Position numbers and translations under genes: made by a program. Of a stretch of 64,000 bases of DNA, positions 51,147-60,579 are shown piece after piece. The notes beneath the pieces are model-generated. The model was not told the origin of the DNA. It ran no database searches and saw only the letters and a program-made list of their open reading frames with translations. The stretch comes from Clostridia bacterium (GTDB taxonomy: Bacteria > Bacillota > Clostridia > Lachnospirales > Lachnospiraceae): positions 1-64,000 of the forward strand of contig CAJTFE010000012.1 of assembly GCA_910575725.1 (NCBI GenBank), given 5' to 3'. Numbering within the stretch: the stretch's first letter is position 1; each line of letters starts with the position of its first letter.

Positions 51147-53756
51147 TTACTCCTCCGGAGGGATCTCCTCATCCTCCGGCTCCGGCTGAACCTCGCCCTC
51201 TTCCTCTTCCATGCCGTCCGGCATCGTTCCGTCCACGGCATTCGGCTGCACGATTCCTCCAATCAGATTCCCCAGATGAAGGGGACAAGGAGGCGCCACC
51301 AGAGGCGAGCCGGACACATCGTTGTTTTCCGGCATCAAGGTAATCACCCGGTATTCATGGACGGGACAGGCGTCCGTTGCCAGTCCGCCGCTCTCCACAC
51401 AAGCTTCCCCTGCCACATGAACATTGCAATACTCCGTAGGCGTGCTTCCCACCGCAAAGTATTCCGACTTCATCATACCGTCGCACAGCCCTGGGATTGG
51501 AAGCTTTCCGGAAGCTGCGCAGACGGTTGCACTGGTGACAGACTCCGGCTTGGGGAAATCCTTATTTTCCAGATTCTCGTGAATTCTGGACATCACATTC
51601 TTCCAGATCACCTTATGATAGCTCGTCTCTCCCTTGCCCAGCTTATGGTTATTGTCAAAACCGCCCCAGATGCCTGCCGTATAGTAAGGGGTATATCCTA
51701 CAAACCACACATCGTTATTTTTTGAAGTTGTTCCCGTCTTTCCGGCAATCGTCATGCCGCTGAAGCGGACGGCTCCTCCCGTACCCTGTGTAACTACGTC
51801 CTTCATGGCGCTTGTGAGAAGCCATGCCGTACTGTCCTTTAACACCGTTCTGGTATAGGACTTCGTATTGTCAATCAGAACATTTTTGTCATGATCCAGA
51901 ATTCTTGTATAGAATACAGGCTTTGTATAAACGCCGCCGTTGGCAATGGTAGCATAAGCCGCCGTCAGCTCCAGATTCGTCACACCTCTTGTCAGTCCGC
52001 CCAGGGCCATAGCCTGGGTATAGTCGTTGTTGCCATTGGCATCCAGTTCCTTCTGAAGCGTGGTGATTCCCATATTCTCCAGATACGTTATGCCAAGAGC
52101 CGGCGTAATATCCGTCAGGGTCTTTACCGCAAGAATATTCATAGACTGCTCAATACCCTTTCGAAGAGACGTCCACCCCTTGTAAGCCTCGCCGTTCCAG
52201 TTCCGCACGGGGCGTCCCCCTGTATAGCTGTAGGGCGCGTCAAACTGGGTGGTGGCAAGTGACATTCCGGCCGAATCCAGGGCCGGCGCATAGGTAGACA
52301 CTACCTTAAAGGTAGACCCCGGCTGACGCACCGTGTCCACGGCCCGGTTCAGGCTTAAGCTGGCCTTCTTTTCTCCACGGCCGCCTACAATGCCCTTTAC
52401 ATATCCCGTAGCCTGATCCATCACAACCATAGACGCCTGGGGCTGTATGGTCATATCCGCCCGTTCGTATATCGTATCGCCCTCCTCCACCAGCGTGGCT
52501 TTGTAGGCGTCTATATAGCTCTGGGCCTCCTCTTCCGTATCAAAAAGCAGCTCAAAATTGGCAGACTCGTTCTTTTTAAAGTATGCCTCCATCATTTCCT
52601 TACTGTAATTCTTCTGTTCGCCGTCCGGCTTGACCACAGTCAGCGCATAGTCAAGGCCGATGCGGACATTGGCCGGATAATTTTCCGGATTGCCCATCTC
52701 CTCGTCCATAATCGCCTGGATCTCCGGATCCTGGGCCGTCTCAATGGTCAGACCGCCGCTGTATACAAGATTGTATGCCTGCTGGGGCGTATATCCCTTG
52801 ACCTCCTGCAGATCATTGATCACCTGATCGATCACAGCATCTACATAGTAGGAGAACACCTCCGTATTGCTCTTGACCTCGTTGGTAATCTGAATCCGGG
52901 CGTACACATCATCCTCCATAGCCTCATCGTATTCGGCCTGGCTGATATATCCCTGCTTCAGCATATGATCCAGCACCAGATCCCTGCGCTCCTGGTTCTT
53001 CTCCTGATTGCTGATGGGATTGTAGCCTGTCGGGCTTTTGGTCGTTCCCGCAATCACCGCCGCCTCGGAGATGGTCAGATCCTTTACATCCTTATTAAAA
53101 TAGCGGTTGGCTGCCGCCTGGATGCCAAGGGCATTCTGTCCCAGATTGATGGTATTCAGATATGCCTGCAGAATCTCCTCCTTGCTCATGCTCTTCTCAA
53201 GCTCCACTGCCAGGTACTGTTCTTGAAGCTTACGCTCCACCTTCTCCGCCGTGGTACTCTCGCTCATAAAATCAAAGACACTGTTCTTCAGCAGCTGCTG
53301 CGTAATGGTGCTGGCGCCCTCGGTACGCTTGAAGCCGCTGGCAATTCCCCGGACGCCGGCCCGGATAATGCCCTTCAAATCAATTCCGTTGTGCTCGTAA
53401 AACCGCTCGTCCTCGATGGCCACAAAGGCATCCTGCACATGCTGGGGCACATCCTCAATATCCACCCAGATACGGTTGGAACCCGCCTCCACCAGCTCTG
53501 TAATCTGGTTGCCGTTGGCATCCATCATAATCGACTTATAGCCTCTCGGAACAACATTGATGGTTTCCACAGGAGGCGCATTGTCAATTACACCCTTTAC
53601 AATTCCCACTCCCGCACACAGGCCGGCCACTCCCGTTGCCAGTATGCAGATAAGAAATGCTTTTATAAATACAACACTTGCTTTTTTTCCGACTTTTGCA
53701 GTTTTGGAGTTCATAGACCTCTGTTTTTTGGAAGTCCCTCTTTTTCCGTAATTCAT
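51147..53756 (-). CDS. Class A penicillin-binding protein 1A
   Basis: 869 residues: cytoplasmic basic tail, membrane helix 29-52, glycosyltransferase 51 domain (EDERFYEHNGIDLKG with catalytic Glu, STITQQLLKN), then transpeptidase domain (RQPGSTFKV with the active Ser, SMN, KTGTT) and an acidic Pro/Glu tail. It polymerises and cross-links peptidoglycan. ATG 53756; a basic Ser-rich start is usual for Clostridia PBP1. Confidence 0.95.
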   Translation of the reverse strand: MNYGKRGTSKKQRSMNSKTAKVGKKASVVFIKAFLICILATGVAGLCAGVGIVKGVIDNAPPVETINVVPRGYKSIMMDANGNQITELVEAGSNRIWVDIEDVPQHVQDAFVAIEDERFYEHNGIDLKGIIRAGVRGIASGFKRTEGASTITQQLLKNSVFDFMSESTTAEKVERKLQEQYLAVELEKSMSKEEILQAYLNTINLGQNALGIQAAANRYFNKDVKDLTISEAAVIAGTTKSPTGYNPISNQEKNQERRDLVLDHMLKQGYISQAEYDEAMEDDVYARIQITNEVKSNTEVFSYYVDAVIDQVINDLQEVKGYTPQQAYNLVYSGGLTIETAQDPEIQAIMDEEMGNPENYPANVRIGLDYALTVVKPDGEQKNYSKEMMEAYFKKNESANFELLFDTEEEAQSYIDAYKATLVEEGDTIYERADMTIQPQASMVVMDQATGYVKGIVGGRGEKKASLSLNRAVDTVRQPGSTFKVVSTYAPALDSAGMSLATTQFDAPYSYTGGRPVRNWNGEAYKGWTSLRKGIEQSMNILAVKTLTDITPALGITYLENMGITTLQKELDANGNNDYTQAMALGGLTRGVTNLELTAAYATIANGGVYTKPVFYTRILDHDKNVLIDNTKSYTRTVLKDSTAWLLTSAMKDVVTQGTGGAVRFSGMTIAGKTGTTSKNNDVWFVGYTPYYTAGIWGGFDNNHKLGKGETSYHKVIWKNVMSRIHENLENKDFPKPESVTSATVCAASGKLPIPGLCDGMMKSEYFAVGSTPTEYCNVHVAGEACVESGGLATDACPVHEYRVITLMPENNDVSGSPLVAPPCPLHLGNLIGGIVQPNAVDGTMPDGMEEEEGEVQPEPEDEEIPPEE

Positions 53757-53835
53757 GCTTTAGCCTCCTCTACATCCAATCATTATAACAAATATTACAG
53801 TAGGAATAAAGCATAAAATAAAAATTCACATTTTC

Positions 53836-53864
53836 TTGCGTTTTTAATAAGGTTTCTTTATAAT
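53836..53864 (+). promoter_or_regulatory. Likely sigma-A promoter of DUF6514-YigZ-CotH
   Basis: TTGCGT (53836) and TATAAT (53859) separated by 17 bases. A second TATAAT with a weaker -35 is at about 53933. Either could drive the plus-strand genes that start at 53965. Confidence 0.5.
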
Positions 53865-53964
53865 ATTTCTAAGATACTTTTTATTTCTGTAACAGTTTTC
53901 GACAGTTTTTGCAGCGGATACCCGTTATAATACTCTCCAAAAGACGTTCAAAAAGGAGTGCATT

Positions 53965-54273
53965 ATGCAAAAGGAATTTTTAATCGAGACCAGAGCTGTT
54001 GCAGACGAAAAAGGAAATCTGCTGAATCTGAAATATTACCTGATTGAGGAAGAACAGCCTTTGTCCGTTACCCCGCTCTATCGTATCTGCATCAAAAAGT
54101 CCGTTGCGGAGAAGCCCGGAGTAGAAGAAACGGAAAGCACGCCTCCTGTCTCCCACTCGGAAGCCTTTGCCAGGCAGATGCTGCGGCGGCTGATCACCAA
54201 TGCCGTTACGCCTGTCTGCCTTCTGGAAATTGTAGACGATATGATGACAGGAGAGAGCGGACAGGCTTCTTAG
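53965..54273 (+). CDS. DUF6514 family protein
   Basis: 102 residues. The N-terminal 45 (EFLIETRAVADEKGNLLNLKYYLIEEE, in parts) and the C-terminal helix (FARQMLRRLITNAVTPVCLLEIVDDMM) match DUF6514 proteins of Clostridia, of unknown function. ATG 53965 follows AAAAAGGAGTGCATT. It begins a plus-strand set with YigZ. Confidence 0.75.
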   Translation: MQKEFLIETRAVADEKGNLLNLKYYLIEEEQPLSVTPLYRICIKKSVAEKPGVEETESTPPVSHSEAFARQMLRRLITNAVTPVCLLEIVDDMMTGESGQAS

Positions 54274-54295
54274 GCAGATATAGGAAAGGAATCTT

Positions 54296-54961
54296 ATGCC
54301 AGAATCATATCGCTTTACCTACATAGGCGGCACAGGAGAGATTACGGAAAAGAAGTCCCGTTTTATTGCCGCTGTAGAGCCTGTAAAATCAGAAGAAGAG
54401 GCCATGGTCTTTATCGAACGCATCCGCAGGCAGCACTGGGACGCCTCCCACAACTGTACTGCTTTCACCATCGGAAGCAGCCATCAGCTCACCCGGTGCA
54501 GCGACGACCGGGAGCCTGCCGGAACAGCCGGACGCCCTATGCTGGATGTCCTCTTAGGCGAAGATCTCCACGACACGGCCGTCGTAGTGACGCGCTATTT
54601 CGGCGGCACGCTATTGGGAACCGGCGGACTTGTCCGGGCCTATTCCGCAGCTGTCCGGGAAGGGCTGCGCCATGCTGTGATTCTGGATAAGAAGCCGGGT
54701 GTCCGGCTGACGATTCAGACAGATTATAACGGCCTGGGAAAGATCCAATATATTTTAAATCAGGACAAGCTTCCCCTCCTTCACTCGGAATATACGGATT
54801 CTGTTTTTCTGGAGGCCCTTGTTCCCGTCTCTTTTGTGGACGCTGTCACTTCTTCCATCACAGAAGCCACCAGCGGACAGGCTCTGCTGACTGCAGGCGA
54901 TCCCTGCATGTATGCGCTCCTGGACGGGGAGGTACTTATGTTTGAGGAGGAAGCCTTATGA
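54296..54961 (+). CDS. YigZ/IMPACT family protein
   Basis: 221 residues: the UPF0029 domain with KKSRFIAAVEPVKSEEEA, NCTAFTIGSSHQLTRCSDDREPAGTAG (parts), and TRYFGGTLLGTGGLVRAYS, followed by a ferredoxin-like C-terminal domain. The family is linked to translation stress control in eukaryotes and is unknown in bacteria. ATG 54296 has AAAGGAATC upstream. It overlaps the next gene (TTATGA). Confidence 0.9.
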   Translation: MPESYRFTYIGGTGEITEKKSRFIAAVEPVKSEEEAMVFIERIRRQHWDASHNCTAFTIGSSHQLTRCSDDREPAGTAGRPMLDVLLGEDLHDTAVVVTRYFGGTLLGTGGLVRAYSAAVREGLRHAVILDKKPGVRLTIQTDYNGLGKIQYILNQDKLPLLHSEYTDSVFLEALVPVSFVDAVTSSITEATSGQALLTAGDPCMYALLDGEVLMFEEEAL

Positions 54962-57408
54962 ATATGCGCTCTATTTTCAGACGCAATCTGCTTTTGCTGG
55001 GTCTGCTGTCGGCAGGCTCTCTTTTCTTCTTTATTTTTTCCCTTGCAGCCTCCTATTACCGTTCCCATCCCGATTATCCCCCGTTTCTTCTGCGGATCAA
55101 CGAGGTCTGTACGGTGAATCCCGGCGTGAATGCAGGTGAGGCCTATATCTATGAGGATTACATTGAACTGTACAACCCTTCCGACCAGGAAATCTCCCTT
55201 GAACACGTCTTCTTGTCCGATACCGAAGAAAACTACGGCCGTGCTCCCCTCCCGGACGATGTCATTCCTCCCGGCGGCTATTATGTAATCTATGCAGACA
55301 GCAAGGACAACTCGGTTCCCGAGGGCTTTCACAGCCTGCCCTTTCGTCTGTCCGAAAATGAAACCGTCACGCTCAGCTGCTGCATCGAGTCCGACAACGG
55401 TGAAAAAAATTATTTTCCCATAGACACCTTGTTCGTGCCTTCTCTGCCTCCCGGGATTGTGTATGCCAGAACAGAGGACGGAACAGGAGAACCTGCAAGA
55501 ATGCGTCCCTCCCCCGGCTCTTCCAACCAGACAGCTTCCCGTCTTCTGGATTCTCCCGTTCTTTCTGCCAAGAGCGGTTTTTATCCGGCTCCCTTTACCC
55601 TAAAGCTCCAGTGCCCGGAGGGTCTCTCTGTCTATTATACCCTGGACGGAAGCATCCCTACGCCGGCGGATCACCTTTACAGTGAGCCTCTGACCTTTTC
55701 CGATCCCAGCAGCAGCGGCAATGTATTCTCTGCCCGGGACGACATTGCTTCACAAACAGACGGTTATCTTCCGCCTTCTGACCCCGTAGACAAAGCTCTG
55801 GTGGTAAGGGCTGCCGCATACGACGAGGAGGGCAATTACAGTCAGCCTGTCACAGCCGTCTATTTTCTTGATTTTGAGAAAAAAACAGGCTATGAAAATA
55901 CGGCCATTGTCTCCCTTATTACCGACCCGGATAATCTCTTTGATGAGGAAACAGGCATCTATGTCCGGGGCAGCCGTTATGACCAGGGAATCGAAAATCT
56001 GGAAATCAGCCCCGATCTTTCCTGGAGCGAGCTGACGGATTATCTGAACTACTATCTGCGCGGAACCATTTCCGAGCGCCCGGCTCATATTACCTTTCTG
56101 GACAGCGCCCACAGTCTTCTTCTGGAGGAAGACTGCGGTATCCGTGTCCGGGGAAACCAGTCCCGAAGCTTTCCCCAGAAGAGTTTTACTCTCTTTGCCA
56201 GGAAACGCTATGGAAACAATACCTTTGCCCCTGTATTTTTTAATACCGGTATTTCTTACCCCGATCTGATCTTAAACAGCGGCAAAGATCTGAAAAAGGT
56301 ATTTTTCTTTTCCCTCACAGAGGATCGGAGCGCCGCCGCTCAAAGGTACACGCCGTGCCAGGTTTTCTTAAACGGTGAATACTGGGGGATGTATTATCTG
56401 ATGGAAAAATATTCCGGCGAATACCTGGAAGGGCATTACGGGGCGGAAAAAGAAAACATCGTCCTGATCAAAACCTCCTGGGAGGTTCAGGAAGGCAATT
56501 CCGATTTTATCTTCCAGTTCCGCTATCTCAAGGATTACCTTAAGCTGGACATGTCCAATCCGGAGGTTTATAACGGACTTCTGCAGCAGATGGATATGCA
56601 GAGCTTTATTGACTGGATGTGCGCCAATATCTATATTGCCAATACCGACTCAAAGCCTCTAGGCAATAATGTGTTTACCTGGAGAGCAGCCGTCCCCGGC
56701 TGGGCAAAGTACCAGGACGGCAGGTGGCGCTGGATGCTCTACGATCTGGATGACTCCCTGGGTGTGGGGATTGATTCCGAAGCCCCTTCCTACCTCATTG
56801 ATTCCTTTGTGGAACACCCCGGCTATTCCCCCTGCGGCTTCCTGGATGACGATCCCATGCCTTCCTTGATGAAGAGCGGGGAGTTCCGCCGTCAGTTTGT
56901 ATTGACCTTTATGGATATGGCAAATGAGAACTTCCGCCCCTCCCGTGTAACGGCCCTGCTGGACGAGCTGGAAGCCCAGTATGCAGAAGCTGCCTCCAAA
57001 AGCTATGAGCGCTGGAACACAGCTCCTATAGATACGCCTTTTGAACAGCAGGCAGAGGAGCTGCGGGTGTTTTTTGCCAACCGCTATGACGCCATCGTTC
57101 CCTGCCTTGCCCGGCATTTTTCCCTGGCCGGATCCCTGGTTCCCTTAACACTGTCTGCAGAGCAGCCGGAAGGAGGAACCGTGATTCTGAACACCATTAC
57201 ACCGGATCTTACTTCCGGAAGCTGGGCAGGAAATTACTATACAGATTATCCCCTGACCCTCACGGCTGTTCCCAAAAGAGGCTATACCTTTGCGGGCTGG
57301 GAGGTAAACGGCTGCGGCATCCTGTCTGATTCCACCGAAAAGCACCAGATTCAGATACAGCTAGAGGACGGCACAGAGGCTTCCGTAAAAGCCGTGTTTT
57401 CCAGGTAG
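54958..57408 (+). CDS. CotH-family surface protein with lamin-tail and chitobiase-like domains
   Basis: 816 residues: N-terminal membrane helix (NLLLLGLLSAGSLFFFIFSL), a lamin-tail domain near 42-130 (IELYNPSDQEISLEHVFLSD), a chitobiase C-terminal-like beta domain near 220-300 (YYTLDGSIPTP), a CotH kinase-like domain near 310-690 (GIRVRGNQSRSFPQKSFTLFARKRYGN in parts, LNGEYWGMYYLMEKY, LYDLDDSLG), and a bacterial repeat-type end (GYTFAGWEVNG). CotH kinases phosphorylate spore or surface proteins. It starts inside the YigZ stop. Confidence 0.85.
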   Translation: MNMRSIFRRNLLLLGLLSAGSLFFFIFSLAASYYRSHPDYPPFLLRINEVCTVNPGVNAGEAYIYEDYIELYNPSDQEISLEHVFLSDTEENYGRAPLPDDVIPPGGYYVIYADSKDNSVPEGFHSLPFRLSENETVTLSCCIESDNGEKNYFPIDTLFVPSLPPGIVYARTEDGTGEPARMRPSPGSSNQTASRLLDSPVLSAKSGFYPAPFTLKLQCPEGLSVYYTLDGSIPTPADHLYSEPLTFSDPSSSGNVFSARDDIASQTDGYLPPSDPVDKALVVRAAAYDEEGNYSQPVTAVYFLDFEKKTGYENTAIVSLITDPDNLFDEETGIYVRGSRYDQGIENLEISPDLSWSELTDYLNYYLRGTISERPAHITFLDSAHSLLLEEDCGIRVRGNQSRSFPQKSFTLFARKRYGNNTFAPVFFNTGISYPDLILNSGKDLKKVFFFSLTEDRSAAAQRYTPCQVFLNGEYWGMYYLMEKYSGEYLEGHYGAEKENIVLIKTSWEVQEGNSDFIFQFRYLKDYLKLDMSNPEVYNGLLQQMDMQSFIDWMCANIYIANTDSKPLGNNVFTWRAAVPGWAKYQDGRWRWMLYDLDDSLGVGIDSEAPSYLIDSFVEHPGYSPCGFLDDDPMPSLMKSGEFRRQFVLTFMDMANENFRPSRVTALLDELEAQYAEAASKSYERWNTAPIDTPFEQQAEELRVFFANRYDAIVPCLARHFSLAGSLVPLTLSAEQPEGGTVILNTITPDLTSGSWAGNYYTDYPLTLTAVPKRGYTFAGWEVNGCGILSDSTEKHQIQIQLEDGTEASVKAVFSR

Positions 57409-57430
57409 GCTTCTTTTTCTATGCGTGTAA

Positions 57431-57496
57431 AGAAGAGGCTGCCGGGAAATATGACATCAGACTTTTCTGATATCATATTTCCCGGCAGCCTCTTCT
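57431..57496. terminator. Long hairpin, repeat family 2, copy 2, between converging genes
   Basis: An almost perfect stem of about 30 bases (AGAAGAGGCTGCCGGGAAAT on the left, ATTTCCCGGCAGCCTCTTCT on the right) with a CTTT loop. It lies between the CotH stop (plus) and the UlaF stop (minus), so it can terminate both directions. Copy 1 is at 50568. Confidence 0.8.
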
Positions 57497-57508
57497 CATT
57501 TTCTTATC

Positions 57509-58204
57509 TTATTTCTTAATCTGTCCGTAATAAGCGTTCTCTCCATGCTTACGCAGGAAGTGCTTATCCTGGATCACCTGAGGAGCCGGGGCTATGCCGG
57601 GCATCAGAAGCTCTGTACGGCAGGCCATCTTCGCAACCTCCTCAAGAACGACTGCATTGTGAACTGCGTTGTCTGCGTCCGTTCCCCAGGTAAAGGGGCC
57701 GTGGTTGGTGCAGAGCACGCCGGGAATGTGCATGGGATTCTTACCCTCAAAGGTTTCAATGATCACCAGGCCCGTATTCCTCTCATACTCACCGTTGATC
57801 TCCTCCGCCGTCAGGCTCCGGGCGCAGGGAATCTCCCCGTAAAAATAATCCGCATGGGTCGTTCCGTAGCAGGGGATGCTCCGTCCGGCCTGTGCCCAGG
57901 AAGTTGCCCATGGAGAATGGGTATGGACGATTCCTCCCACCTCTTTGAAGGCTTTGTAAAGCTCCAGATGGGTCGGCGTATCGGAGGAAGGATTGTAATC
58001 GCCTTCCACCTTATTGCCGTCCAGATCCATAACGACCATATCCTCCGGCTTCAGCTCGTCATAATCCACTCCGCTGGGCTTGATAACGAACAGCCCTCTT
58101 TCCCTGTCGATTCCGCTGACATTCCCCCAGGTATAGGTGATCAGCCCTCTTCTCGGAAGCTCCATGTTTGCTTCGTAAACCTGTTTTTTCAATGCTTCTA
58201 ACAT
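57509..58204 (-). CDS. L-ribulose-5-phosphate 4-epimerase (UlaF/AraD type)
   Basis: 231 residues of the class II aldolase family: [29 protein letters not shown] (zinc His pair), [14 protein letters not shown] and TNHGPFTWG. It converts L-ribulose-5-P to D-xylulose-5-P, the last step of L-ascorbate and L-arabinose breakdown. In an ascorbate locus it is UlaF by role. Confidence 0.9.
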   Translation of the reverse strand: MLEALKKQVYEANMELPRRGLITYTWGNVSGIDRERGLFVIKPSGVDYDELKPEDMVVMDLDGNKVEGDYNPSSDTPTHLELYKAFKEVGGIVHTHSPWATSWAQAGRSIPCYGTTHADYFYGEIPCARSLTAEEINGEYERNTGLVIIETFEGKNPMHIPGVLCTNHGPFTWGTDADNAVHNAVVLEEVAKMACRTELLMPGIAPAPQVIQDKHFLRKHGENAYYGQIKK

Positions 58205-58309
58205 CTTTCTTTCTCCTTCCTTATTTTAAAGCATGTCTGACAAAAAGCAGCTTTCAAACATGCTCTGATAGATCCTATAGGAAACCCTTGTACATATCTC
58301 CGGTATAGA

Positions 58310-59158
58310 CTACGAATTCTCTTTTTGATCCAGCAAAGTCCGCATGGACTTATTGGCAAAAGCCAGATCCTCTTTCCACTTTTCACTGCCCAGATACCAG
58401 AATTCGGTTACAAACTTCCGCACGCCCATCTCCCATGCCGTATCAATCATGGCAGGAAAATCCACCTGGCCGTCCCCGTACATCATATCACGGAATTTTC
58501 CGGGCTCTGTCTCCTTTAAATGCATGGAGGTAATGCGTCCGTTGCAGCTTCTCAGATCCTCCAGCACGTCGGTTCCGTAAGTAATGGCCGCATTGTTGAT
58601 GTTGCCGCAGTCAGGGTACACATTCAGATAGGTGGAATTAATTTTCTCCACATAATTCATGGACTTTCTGCAGGTGTTCATAAATTCTGTCTCCATAGTC
58701 TCAAAGCCCATGAGAACGCCCGCCCTGGCTGCCATCCATGTGCACTTTCTTAAATTTTCCCCAAACCGGGCTATCGTTTCGGGGGTGGAGGGATCATAGT
58801 ACACATCATAACCCGCAAGCTGGATGATGCGCACACCTAAGTCATCTGCAAGCTGAATGGCTTTTTCCATAATCTCCATTCCTCTTCTGCAGATGTCGGG
58901 ATCACTGCTTCCGATTGGATACTTCCGGTGGCCGGACAAACACATGGTGCGAACGGGAATTCCCACCTCATACATGGTTTTCACAAGCTCCAGACGCTCC
59001 TCCTTTGTCCACTCCAGCCGTGCCAGCTTCTCGTCCGTCTCGTCGATGCTGATCTCCACAAAATCATAGCCCGCTTCCTTGGCCGCCTCAAGCTTTTCCT
59101 TCCAGGTCAATTCCTTCGGCATGGCCTTCTCGTACAATCCAATGGTGTAAGCTTTCAT
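58310..59158 (-). CDS. ulaE: L-ribulose-5-phosphate 3-epimerase (UlaE type)
   Basis: 282 residues of the xylose-isomerase-like TIM barrel family: LTWKEKLEAAKEAGYDFVEI, GFETMETEFMNT, YPDCGNINNA (metal His/Asp/Asn pocket), HLKETEPGKFRDMMYGDG. It converts L-xylulose-5-P to L-ribulose-5-P in ascorbate use. It precedes UlaF by 105 bases. Confidence 0.9.
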   Translation of the reverse strand: MKAYTIGLYEKAMPKELTWKEKLEAAKEAGYDFVEISIDETDEKLARLEWTKEERLELVKTMYEVGIPVRTMCLSGHRKYPIGSSDPDICRRGMEIMEKAIQLADDLGVRIIQLAGYDVYYDPSTPETIARFGENLRKCTWMAARAGVLMGFETMETEFMNTCRKSMNYVEKINSTYLNVYPDCGNINNAAITYGTDVLEDLRSCNGRITSMHLKETEPGKFRDMMYGDGQVDFPAMIDTAWEMGVRKFVTEFWYLGSEKWKEDLAFANKSMRTLLDQKENS

Positions 59159-59163
59159 CTTTT

Positions 59164-59342
59164 CCTCCTATTCTAGGTCGCTGCGCGACAGCACTAAAGG
59201 GTAAAGCTGCTTCGACACACCGGTGATGAGAGGAACTTTTATTCGAAAAAGCACTCATAAAAGTTCCTCTCGTGCGCCTTTGCAGCTTTACCGTCCAGCA
59301 AAAATTATTTTTCAAATGCACCTGACATTTCTTAGCTGGACT
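59164..59342. repeat. Nested hairpins and first copy of a 50-base direct repeat
   Basis: TTCTA-GTCGCTGCGCGACAGCAC-AAAGGGTAAAG starts at 59170 and recurs at 59449. Inside it the outer arms GGTAAAGCTGC (59200) and GCAGCTTTACC (59282) enclose a perfect 15-base stem (GAGAGGAACTTTTAT at 59228, reverse at 59257). This lies just upstream of ulaE on minus and could control its expression. Confidence 0.65.
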
Positions 59343-59343
59343 A

Positions 59344-59447
59344 TTCCAGTTCCGTAATATCCCTCCAAGTACACGGGTTTGAAATCAATTTCCAGCCGCA
59401 AAACATGCGTCTGTAAATTGATTTGTGCACTTTGAGGGATATTACTG
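59344..59447. repeat. Long imperfect palindrome, repeat family 1, copy 2
   Basis: CCGTAATATCCCTCCAAGTACAC pairs with the far end GTGCAC-TTGAGGGATATTACTG; AAATCAATTT pairs with AAATTGATTT; CCGCA pairs with TGCGT near the loop. It matches copy 1 (41401) with compensating changes in both arms. (Left arm is given in two pieces: CCGTAATATCCC and TCCAAGTACAC.). Confidence 0.7.
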
Positions 59448-59448
59448 A

Positions 59449-59511
59449 TTCTAAGTCGCTGCGCGACAGCACGAAAGGGTAAAGCCGCTTCGGCACGCAG
59501 CTTCCGTACCC
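59449..59511. repeat. Second copy of the 50-base direct repeat
   Basis: TTCTAAGTCGCTGCGCGAC and GCACGAAAGGGTAAAGCCGC match 59170-59210. An internal hairpin pairs AAGGGTA with TACCCTT. It lies just after the beta-propeller gene stop, so it can act as its terminator on minus. Confidence 0.6.
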
Positions 59512-59514
59512 TTT

Positions 59515-60567
59515 TTACATACTCTCGATCTCATAGAATGCGATTTCATCGATTTCCCGGTTCGCAGACACAAGTCCCGTCTTTCTGCCCTTTGCATAGC
59601 AGCGCACATTGGCAGGCCCCACATCCTGGTCCAGTACCTCCATTACGTAATCGCTGCCGTTGTACGTGCAGGCCAGCAGATCGCGCGTTCCTTTTCTGTG
59701 ACCGATAATGGCAGCGCCTTTTCCGTCAATCTCAGTGCCCCAGATCCCGTGAGCAAACTCGTAGGTTTCTTCAAAGGTCTTGATGCAGGTATATGCGCTG
59801 CCGCTCTTTTTATAAATCTTAACCGTATCTCCGTGGAAAGGCGTCATTACCAGCATCTCTTTCTCGCCGTCCCCGTCAAAATCTGCAAAAGTCATATCGC
59901 TGGCCGCGTCCTCTGTCAATGTCTCAACAGTCCAATCGCCGCCCCGCTCTGCCGGGGGAACGACTTTAAAAATTCCGTTGTCCGCTGCCACAGCCGCCCA
60001 TACGCCGCCTGCCTCCTCTACCCGGCAGTAGCCATGGTTCTTCAAAAGCCCTTCCTTTAAGACGGTTATAGGAAGCTGATTCTCCTCATTCACCGTGCTT
60101 AAATCCTCCGGAAGCTCGCATACCCAGATCTTTCCCGGGCTGCTCCAGTCATCCTTATATTCATGGCCGGACTTTAATGCGCATGCAATCAGATAGTTTA
60201 CGCCGCCGCTTGTGAGGATGTCAAAACGGTGTACAAAAGGCAGATCCACCAGGGTCTTGATCTCCCAGTCGTCCTTTCCTTTGGGGGAAGCGAGGATAAT
60301 CTTTGCCTCCTTGGAATCATTGGGGGAATAGAACTTATGGGTCGCAAGAAATTCCCCGTCGCTTCCCGGAAGCTGCACCATGGTCATGGTTCCCCCGGGC
60401 CCCTCCCATACGGTTTCCTCCAGATTGCCGTCAAGGTCGAACAAAAGGCATTTGTTTACCTTTTCCGCCGCAACCAGCATATGCTCCTTACCCTGATAAG
60501 TCAAAGGGCAGATAGAATAGCATTTTTCCAGTTCGTGTGTTTTTATTTTATGAATCTTCATTTTCAT
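59515..60567 (-). CDS. Beta-propeller-like protein of the ascorbate locus, unknown activity
   Basis: 350 residues made of repeated short blades. FADFDGDGEKEMLVM is an FG-GAP/VCBS-like calcium loop, and repeats such as KCLLFDLDGNLEETVWEG, YLIACALKSG and GAAIIGHRKGTRDLLAC follow. No signal peptide, so it is cytoplasmic. It sits between the DeoR regulator and UlaE with no UlaG lactonase in the window, so it may be an alternative lactonase or isomerase, but no catalytic residues can be named. ATG 60567 is 12 bases after the DeoR stop. Confidence 0.65.
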   Translation of the reverse strand: MKMKIHKIKTHELEKCYSICPLTYQGKEHMLVAAEKVNKCLLFDLDGNLEETVWEGPGGTMTMVQLPGSDGEFLATHKFYSPNDSKEAKIILASPKGKDDWEIKTLVDLPFVHRFDILTSGGVNYLIACALKSGHEYKDDWSSPGKIWVCELPEDLSTVNEENQLPITVLKEGLLKNHGYCRVEEAGGVWAAVAADNGIFKVVPPAERGGDWTVETLTEDAASDMTFADFDGDGEKEMLVMTPFHGDTVKIYKKSGSAYTCIKTFEETYEFAHGIWGTEIDGKGAAIIGHRKGTRDLLACTYNGSDYVMEVLDQDVGPANVRCYAKGRKTGLVSANREIDEIAFYEIESM

Positions 60568-60579
60568 ACTCCTTATTCC

